This document shows, in pieces, positions 56,484-64,000 of a stretch of DNA of 64,000 bases. Origin of the DNA: Scenedesmus sp. ARA3 (taxonomy: Eukaryota; Chlorophyta; Chlorophyceae; Sphaeropleales; Scenedesmaceae); NCBI GenBank assembly GCA_004335835.1, contig RWJK01001622.1, positions 1-64,000 of the forward strand, written 5' to 3'. The first letter of the stretch is position 1. Each line of letters starts with the position of its first letter. Under the pieces are notes generated by a model, which saw only the letters and a list, made by a program, of their open reading frames with translations, had not been told where the DNA came from and ran no database searches. The position numbers and the translations under genes were made by a program.

Positions 56484-59332
56484 ATGTTTTCTCACGCGTT
56501 TGCAAACAGAGGCGTGCCTCGCACTTTGTTCCACACAGCCAGTATCCGTTGCAGCAGCAGAGCAGCACCCTATCCACACAGTTCGCTCATTACAACATCA
56601 GCAGCGCCTCGTGCGATCATGAAAGACTCTGGGATAGCGGATGCGGCAGCAGAGCTGGTTACCTCCGCAGAGGCACCACAGCTGCCCTGGTGAGGACTTG
56701 TGATGTCAGGCCACTTGCTGCCAGCAGCAGGCCTGAGGGCTTCTGCTCAGAATATTGCTGCACTGACTGTTGCATCCTTTTAGAAGTCAAAACAACTGTT
56801 ACCTGATATGCTCAGCTTAACATTTTGTAAGCACCAGCAGCGTCACTGCACCAGGCTGCACCTTTGCTCTGATGCAGCAACACATGCCCAGGCATGCCGC
56901 GGCTGCATGCATGCTGATGCAACAGGTGGATGAAAGTAACACGCTGGCGGCCAACCAGCAAAGAGGAGGCTGTACATGCAGAAAGAGGCATCCTGAACCT
57001 CCTCAGGTAGCTTGCTGAGGTGCCAGCTGGTTGCACATGATCCATGCAGGTCCATTGAACTGTGTGAATCAGCATGTGCATGCATGGCGCTGTGCCATTG
57101 GCTGAACCTGCTATCTTTTATTGTTTGAGAGCATGCAGTGCGTCAGCTGTAGGTTTCATGAACAGGCTGCCACACAGCAGGTTTGATCAGCGTCAGTGTC
57201 AGCAGAGCAGCAACGCACTCTGAGGCCAGCTGCCTCCGCATGCAATGCGTGTATGTTCCAATGCCTTTGACTATTTCATGTTGTTCATGTCCACGCCGCT
57301 GTTATACGTCTCATTATTGTGACGCAGGAGCAAGTGGCAGGTGGAGGATGTGCCAGTGGGCCCCGGGCCCGAGCAGTACATGCACACGCTCACCAACAGC
57401 AGCAGCAGCGGCAACGAGCCGGTCAAAGGCCCTGCAATGGTGCTCATGCCTGGCTACGGAGCTGGATCAGGCTTCTTCTTCAGGTGCAGCAGCTTGCTAC
57501 TAGCACAGCAGCTGGAGCTCAGTACAGCAGCTGCCCTGACAAGCAAAGCATGGGTTTGCAGTGGGTTTGCAGTGCAGTGGAAGTACTGTGCCCTGCAGTG
57601 CAGAGGAGTGCAGTGCAGCTGCTGAGTCAGCACCATGCGGTGCACTGAGCGCACTCACCTTGACAGCCAGCAGCCGGTCATGCAGCTCAGCATCCCCGCC
57701 GTTGCAATGCAAAGTTCTGTTCAGGCGCATGCTTGCGCGTGCACAACTGACATGCTTCATGGAGAATCATCTCCACATGTTGCGCCACCAGTTATGTTGC
57801 TGTTGTGTTTGCACATATGTTTGTCTTGTCCTGCAGGAACCTTGACGGGCTGGCGCGCGTGTTCAACCTCTTTGCAGTTGACTGGCTAGGCACAGGCCTC
57901 TCAGGTGTGCAGACAGCAGCAGGTGCAGCAGCATCCTCTTCAGCGTGGTTGACAGCCTTTGCACGTATACGCTATGAGAGCAGCTGCTGTGCATCTGGTG
58001 CTCTGCATGTATCACCTTGCTGTGACCAATGCTAAGATCATATCGTGACAGCAAGTTGTTCCTTACTGTGCAGGCCGGCCGCCATTCACTGCGCAAGACA
58101 GGCCCGCCACTGAGGACTTCTTCCTGGAGAGCCTCAACACGTGGCGGAAGGAGCAGGGCTTGGACAGCTTCATCCTAGTGGGGCACAGCCTAGGTGAGCA
58201 ATTCCTGGTCAGACAATTTGTATGACTGTTTTTGTATGTTTGTTTCAAAGCGCTTCTTGAAGCAGGGCCAGCTGCCACTGGGCTCCGTCTTGTCAATGTT
58301 CTGACAGCTCAGCTTACCGTGTTATGCAGTGCAATGGCAATCAACATGCATCACCAATAGTGATCTCGCCTGCCTACAATCACGGCCGCACCTTTTTTTA
58401 AATTGCCCGACAGATGCATTGTGCGCCCGCTTGCTGCTGTTGTGATTGCTGTTGTGCTGTGCCGTGTGCAGGCGGCTACCTTGCAGCCAGCTATGCGCTG
58501 CGGCACCCGGAGCAGGTGCAGCACCTGGTGCTGGTGGGACCCGCAGGCATTGTGAGTGTACAAGTTGGTTTTTTTAATTAAGCAGTTGCCAGGCGCTGCA
58601 GTGTAGGGCTGCTCGCTAGCATGCGCCAATCACTCAGCATGTTGTACAGTCCTGCGGTCGGTCTGCCTGGCATCTATTCACATGCCACTGTCTAGTCAAT
58701 TGTCATGAACTGCAACCAGGGTTCTGCCTTGCTTGCTCACCTGTGTGCTTGCTGATAGCTCCACTGTGTAAGCTGACACCACCCACAGCACACCAAGCTG
58801 GAGTCAGGGCTGGGAGAGCTGCTTCGCGACTGACAGCTGGTCGCGGCGCAGCCATCTTTTCCAGCTGTCAAAGCGCTGAATCAAACATATGCCTGCCTGT
58901 ATGGCCCTATCTTCCGTGATATGCTGCTGCAGCCTACAAAACCAGAAGGCTGGGAGAGCCGCTTTGCTACTGACAGCTGGTCGCTTCGCAGCCAGCTGTT
59001 CAAGCTGGCAGCCCACGCCTGGGGCAGCGGCATCACCCCTTTCAGCCTGATCAGGGCGCTGGGGCCGTGGGGGCCAGGGCTGGTGGGGAAGTACGTGACC
59101 GGGCGCTTCAGCATGCACGGTGAGAGTAGTTGTCTCAGTAACTGCTTGGCTGTGATTTTTGCATGCCCAGGCGTGCCGCTTGAGCCTGCCCAGTTGTCTC
59201 GCTTCAGGAATCACTATTACGGAATATTGTAGCAGTATTGATAAACCTCCTTTGTGCTGCTGCATGCAGGCATGCCGCTTGAGCCTGCCAAGTTATTGAA
59301 TCTTGGGATTACCCTTACCACTTCCCTCCTCA

Positions 59333-59367
<35 letters not shown>

Positions 59368-60802
59368 GTGCAGGCATGCCGCTTGAGCCTGCTGAGTCAT
59401 CCACCTTCAGGGACTACTTCTACCATATCGCAGCAGCACGTGGCAGCGGGGAGTATGCACTGCGGCACATATTGGTGAGGCAGTGCTCTAAGCATTAGGC
59501 TGGCAGTGTGTTGCACGGCTGCACTTGCGTGCCAGCACACAGCCGGCACTGCTGCAGAACCAGCCGGTCCCGACTGCATCAGTGTGGGCAGAGTCCTTGC
59601 CATGCAGACTGTCCTGCTATTCTCTATCACTGATGTCTTCGCGCCTGCTGCGGTTGCTGCTGCTGCTCTGCTGGTCTGCTGCTGCAGGCCCCAGGCGCGT
59701 GGGCACATGCGCCGCTGCAGGAGCGGCTTGCGGAGCTCAAGGTGCCTGTCACTTTCATTTATGGCGAGCATGACTGGATGCAGCCAGCAGCAGGCCAGGC
59801 GCTGGCAGACAAGCTGGACCAGATACGGCCGCGCAAGGTGGGTGCAGGCTGACCAGCAGGCATCAGCAGAGAGTTCAAGTGATTAGGTTTTATTGTTAGT
59901 GTGTGGTGTTATGCGATGTGGCCGCAGCAGGCCAGGCGCTGGCAGACAAAGCGGATCAGCTACGCCCGGGCAAGGTGGGCTGTTGGCCAGTGAGCACGGC
60001 CGCTGTTGGGTTGGGCTTTGTCCCATTTGTGGCACCTGCTGCTGCATTTGCTGTTCTCATGGTCTGCAGGTTGCCTCACACCACCAAGTTGGGATTGTGC
60101 CAGACAGTGACCACTTTGTGCTCAAAGAGCAGCCGCAGGCCTTCCTTCTCAATGCCATGCTGCTGCGCAGCATCTGCGTGGGATCTGCTCCTGCATCTGC
60201 TTATTCCAGGGCATCTCACTCATGACACCCGCTGCTGCTGTACCTATGGCACTTGCATCCTAACCGCTTGCAGGTTGCCTCAGACCACCGAGTGGAAATT
60301 GTTCCGGACAGCGGCCACGTTGTGTTCCTAGAACAGCCCAGACACTCAATGCTATCCTGTTGTGGCACCTGCTGCTGCATCTGCTGCTTTCATGGTCTGC
60401 AGGTTGCCTTAAACCACCGAGTGGAAGTTGTTCCAGACAGCGGCCACTTGGTGTTCCTGTAGCAGCCGCAAGCTTTTGATTCAGTCCTTTTACGGCATCT
60501 GCTGCTGCGTCTGCTGCTTTCATGGTCTGCAGGTTGCCTCAGACCATCGAGTGGAAATCGTGCCAGACAGCGGCCACTTTGTGTTTCTAGAGCAGCCGCA
60601 GGCCTTCAATGCAGCGCTGCTACGCAGCATGGAGTCGTATTTGCCACACGGGCTAGCAGCAGAGGCAGCAGCACAGGAGGAGCAGGCGCTGCGGGTGAAG
60701 CAGGAGCAGCTGGTGCAGCAGATGCGGCAGCGGCAGCAGGAACGGCAGGCAGGGGAGCAGCAGAAAGAGCAGCAGCAGCAGCAGTTGGCTTCTGACACTT
60801 GA
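56484..60802 (+). CDS. CGI-58: CGI-58/ABHD5-family alpha/beta hydrolase
   Basis: Exons: 56484-56689, 57328-57483, 57837-57904, 58074-58193, 58472-58551, 58933-59119, 59374-59474, 59688-59837, 60533-60802; 445 aa in frame, close to the plant homologue's length. The family acts in neutral-lipid and phospholipid metabolism (lipase co-activator in animals; lipase and lysophosphatidate acyltransferase activities have been reported for the Arabidopsis protein). Motifs: PGYGAGSGFFF oxyanion region, DWLGTGLSG, nucleophile elbow GHSLGG with Ser182, GPWGPGLV, YGEHDWM with Asp335, and SGHFVF with His371, a full triad. The HX4D acyltransferase motif is HFVFLE here, with Glu376 in the Asp position. The first 45 residues may be an organelle-targeting peptide. 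The last 40 are a Gln/Glu-rich helix not typical of the family. Exons 6-9 have tandem junction copies. Confidence 0.9.
58806..58856 (+). repeat. Intronic copy of CGI-58-like exon 6 start region
   Basis: Repeats the coding stretch for WESRFATDSWSLRSQ with a frameshift and stop; spacing to the functional sequence is about 140 bp. Confidence 0.85.
59160..59320 (+). repeat. Two intronic copies of CGI-58-like exon 7 start
   Basis: Copies of MPLEPAE begin after CAG at 59171 (VPLEPAQ) and 59270 (MPLEPAK); the functional exon begins at 59374 (spacings 99 and 104). Confidence 0.93.
59926..59974 (+). repeat. Intronic copy of CGI-58-like exon 8 end
   Basis: Codes QALADKADQLRPGK, against QALADKLDQIRPRK, with a GTGGGC donor at 59975 (real donor 59838, spacing 137 bp). 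Confidence 0.94.
60030..60532 (+). repeat. Three intronic copies of CGI-58-like exon 9 start (catalytic His)
   Basis: Copies begin at 60070, 60274 and 60403; the functional exon begins at 60533 (spacings 204, 129, 130). The 60274 copy reads VASDHRVEIVPDSGHVVFLE, intact and in the same phase. The 60403 copy has a TAG after HLVFL. Upstream intron containing CATGGTCTGCAG is repeated too. Confidence 0.95.
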
Positions 60803-61195
60803 TAACATGGTTCGAGGCAGCGGCGTTGAGCTGCTGCGCCTGCAGTGGGGCTCTTGATAGCAGCATAAGCAGTTGCAGTTGGTGACAACATGGAGAGTGC
60901 CTGTTTGACAGCGTTTGCTGTTGTGCAATAGACTGACTCGTTTATATTATGTGATGTTAATTGCTGTCAAATAATCGTTGTATCTGCATGTTTTGTTCTT
61001 GCATTCACGGTAAAACCGCATTTGAGACGACATTGTGACACGCATCGCCGACAGGTGTGCTCCCGATGCCAGGTGGAGTTACCTGTCGTTCATGTTTCCT
61101 ATGAATAAAAACATCTGGTATTTGCGAAGCCGCTCGTGCCCCTGCTGTCAATTCAAACGCGCAGCTAAATACTTGCCGGCAGCAGCGCTGCTAGC
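60803..61195. other. Short intergenic region upstream of the beta-helix gene
   Basis: A 393-bp spacer between the hydrolase stop and the next ATG. It holds the 3' UTR of one gene and the promoter of the other; an AT-rich ATGAATAAAAAC lies at about 61099. No gene seen. Confidence 0.5.
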
Positions 61196-62924
61196 ATGGC
61201 GCGTACAGTCCTGCTGCAGACGGGTTCAGCAGCAGCAGCCTTATCACTACTGGCTTTCACTTGCCTGAGATTCGTTTTATCTGATCCGGAGCGTCCAACA
61301 GCCGAGTGCCAGATCGTGATCCTGGGCTATGGGGACAGCGGCAGCAATAGCAGCAGCAAGCATGGAATCCACTTTGCCAGCTTGAACTGCAGCAGCTCAG
61401 ATGGGCATCTGCCCGTTCACATCAACAAGATGCATATGTCCCGTTTCCAGGCATCCTTCCGTGGTGTGGCCATCGTCAGTAGCAGTGACTGCAAAGAGTA
61501 CGCTGGGGGTAACAGCGGGTTGCGGACCACTGCATTGCTGTACTTCTGCAGCAACCATACGCTGAGCCTGCTGCAGCCGTTGCTCCTGGGCATGCTGCTG
61601 GTGGATGCTAGCAGCAGACGCCACCTTGGCGACCCAGGTTTGCTACTGTTTGGAGGCAGCATCAGTGCCAGCATCATCCGGGGAATGTTCCTCAACAACA
61701 CAGCTGGCACAGCACTTGTTGTGCAGCAGCAGGCAAGCTTGCAGGTGCAAGACACGGCAGTGATCGGTCATACAGGGGCACAGGGTCTGGCTACCTATGC
61801 ATCTGAGGAGGCTGCCCTGAGAATAAGCAACAGCAGCTTCAGCGGCATGACAGCATGGGGGGCGATTCAAGCTGTGGATCAAACCAGCGTCACAATTGAT
61901 GGCAGCACCTTTGCATCCAACAGTTTCAATGCATGGGAAAACTCGACAGGCGGAGCATCGACCCTGTATGGAGACAGCACTGCAGTTGTGAGCGGGAGCA
62001 TTTTCAGTCGCAACACAGCAGGATCAGGCACGGCAATAACTGTGGCGGAAAATGCACAGGTACGTCCTGGGAGGCCCTGCACTTCTTCATATGTGTGTTC
62101 AGTGTGCGACCTCATTACAATCACGCTGCATAACATCACAATCATTCCTGTTCTGCCCAACTTTCAAGGCAGGCTTCGGCCAAGGGTTGTGGTGCGACTT
62201 CAATCGCAGCACAGAAAAACATGCCGCCGACCAACGCTGTGCTGCTGCAGGCAAACATCACCTCATGCGTGTTTGACCAGAACACCGCTCCTGTGGAAGG
62301 CGGCACTGTTGCGGCGACTCAAAGCAGCCAGGTGATGAAGTGCGGCCTGCGCAGCAGCTTGCACCTGCTGATGACATATGTGCTGTTGCACTGGGACGCA
62401 AAGCTTCCTTCAAATCCAAGCACTTTGAAGAGCGCTGTCAACTCTTTGTAAGGTTGTCTCTTTGTCAAGGTGTTCAAGTCAAAAGCAGGGCTGCTGGTGC
62501 TGCTCTGCAATGAACAACATGTTGCGTCATGTTGCAGTTTGACAAACTTCCTGCAAGCATCCTTGTCCTCTGCATGCACTGCCCTGCAGGTGGTTCTAGC
62601 GGGCTGCACTTTCAGCAGAAACCAAGGCGCATTTGGAGCAGCAGTGGCTCTGGATGCTGACGCCACTGCAAACATCAGCAACTGCACCTTCGCAGTCAAC
62701 AAAGTTACCGACTCTGGCGCAGCAATCTACGCAAGCGGCAGCAGCTCAGTCAATGTTACTTTGACCAAGCTGATCAACAACAGTGCGACAATGTCTGGTG
62801 CTGCGTTTGCACTGTACTCCAGTGCCACAGCCAGCATCAGCAACAGCCTGTGTGTTGGCAACAGCGCAAGGATGTACGGAGGCTGCCTTTTCACAGAGAG
62901 CTCTGCAGTGAGTGCACATGCTGA

Positions 62925-62963
<39 letters not shown>

Positions 62964-64000
62964 CAGCTGCTGCTGCGACATGCATCACTGAGCCTCTTGC
63001 TGGCGCTTGACTGAGCCCGTCACTTCACTTGTGGAGCCAGCTTGACAGTAAAGGCAACATTACACTTGTGCAGCTACAAGTACTTTCACGCTTGCTGTGC
63101 TGACGCAACCAATTTGTTCATTGGCTCGCCGTCATGCTTTGCTTATGGCCAGAGGCCGCTTTGTGGATGGCTCGTACTGTGGTTTACGGCATGCACCAAC
63201 TGCTGCCACTGCAGGCGCTGCACATAACTGACACAATTGTCGCTGGCAATTCGGCTGTTTCTAGCGGAGGCGGGCTGTCGCTTGGGGTCTTTGCTGGCGC
63301 GGTGAAGGTGAGCAGCATCTCCCATGCACTGCAACATGATGCTTGTTGCAGCTGCAGCACACATATAACAGCATACTGGACAGCAATGACACGCAACTAT
63401 ATGCTGTCGCTCTGTCTTTAAAGGGGCTTCCCCTTCCAACTAGATGGATCGCAGCCGCAGCCTATTGCCCGCCTGCTGATAAGCAGCTGAACACTGTGTG
63501 CCGACATGTGTGGGTGTTTGTTGCAACTTCAGCAAAGCCAAGCTGTGTGTGTCGCATTTCCTGCTGCTTTTACCCCTATGAGCAGCGTTGTAGGATAGGA
63601 ATGAGTCGTAGGATAGAGCTCTCAAGCCCACACCAGGTCTGTCCATGTCCTTAATGTATTCATGGAAGAGCAAATTGTTGGGCAGACTTGCCTGCTTCTG
63701 ATGCATAGGCCTTCAAAACTTGTTAGCTCCCATGTGAGCCTCACGCTGGCACCTAAATGGGGTTCCCACTCCTTATTTTGAATGGAGTATGTAACGCAAT
63801 GTTTTTGCGTTATGTGCACTACAGGTTCTTCTGGAGAGATGCTTCGTAGCAAACAACTCTGCCGACCAGTGAGTTATCTACAGCGCCAGGTCACCTGCAC
63901 TATTGGACCCGTCGCGGGCTTCCTGCGCCAGGCGGCACCCTCCTGGCATGCTTGTCTGCATTCAGCACTTCTGACCTGCATCTGGGCACGTAAACTGTGC
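61196..64000 (+). CDS. Secreted parallel beta-helix repeat protein (partial, 5' part)
   Basis: Exons seen: 61196-62059, 62251-62331, 62590-62907, 63215-63307 and 63825-63868; a further exon probably lies near 63352-63420 but its boundaries are unclear, and the gene runs off the window. The N terminus (MARTVLLQTGSAAAALSLLA) is a signal peptide or anchor. The rest is made of roughly 22-30-residue units with the pattern NSSFSGMTAWGAIQ, CVFDQNTAPVEGGTV, CTFSRNQGAFGAAV, NCTFAVNKVTDSGAAIY and IVAGNSAVSSGGGL. This is the signature of right-handed parallel beta-helix proteins, close in style to chlamydial Pmp-like repeats and pectin-lyase-fold adhesins. No catalytic residues are evident. An extracellular or cell-surface role is inferred. 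Many NxS/T sites are present. A retroelement 3' end lies in a late intron. Confidence 0.75.
63733..63801 (+). mobile_element. Diverged 3' end of the same non-LTR-like element, in an intron
   Basis: GTGAGCCTCACGCTGGCACC and the following GGGGTTCCCACTCC, then TGGAGTATGTAACGCAATG, correspond in order to the 70-bp block at 21184 and 50661 but with about a quarter of bases changed. It is an older copy, located about 24 bp upstream of the acceptor at 63824. Confidence 0.6.

Overview
The window is nuclear DNA of a green alga, most likely a chlorophycean; a Scenedesmus/Tetradesmus-type (Sphaeropleales) organism is my inference from gene content and base composition. The genes are intron-rich with GT-AG introns, two carry N-terminal extensions that look like plastid transit peptides, candidate TGTAA poly(A) signals occur, and CTG/CAG trinucleotide runs are everywhere. 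There are no operons, no prokaryotic features and no convincing tRNA, rRNA or CRISPR. A 50-N scaffold gap lies at 43878-43927.

I could reconstruct seven complete genes and one partial gene exon by exon, with splice phases that close in frame. On the + strand: plastid elongation factor G (1239-8769, 16 exons, 780 aa); a PLAT-domain lipoxygenase with a complete iron-ligand set (9962-20277, 18 exons, 991 aa); a coiled-coil protein with a Ser/Gln/Ala-rich tail of about 1000 residues (23066-31513, 14 exons); and two paralogous secreted Cys-rich proteins with ephrin-receptor-like (GCC2/GCC3-type) repeats (34236-38952 and 43206-49744). On the - strand: a TMEM237-like four-pass ciliary transition-zone protein (56091-50917), divergent from the next gene. 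On the + strand again: a CGI-58/ABHD5-type alpha/beta hydrolase (56484-60802) and the 5' part of a secreted parallel beta-helix protein (61196 to the window end). Intergenic DNA holds 3' ends of a non-LTR retrotransposon (about 21184, 50328-50730 and 63733) and decayed repeats. The genes do not form one pathway; lipoxygenase and the CGI-58 homologue both concern lipid metabolism, and TMEM237 implies a ciliary programme.

The outstanding feature is a repeated architecture. At a large share of exon-intron junctions a segment spanning the splice site (exon edge plus flanking intron) is tandemly repeated two to seven times inside the intron, usually with a period of about 100-150 bp. Acceptor-side copies lie upstream of the real exon and donor-side copies lie downstream of it. 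Copies range from intact splice-competent mini-exons to ones with stop codons or destroyed GT/AG. Six of the eight genes show this at splice junctions; the coiled-coil gene shows it only around its stop codon, and I saw none in the partial beta-helix gene. Similar copies occur around the stop codons of three genes. I know of no name for this pattern. It could be a source of alternative exons, decoy splice sites or intron gain and growth, and it is the best candidate here for something undescribed.
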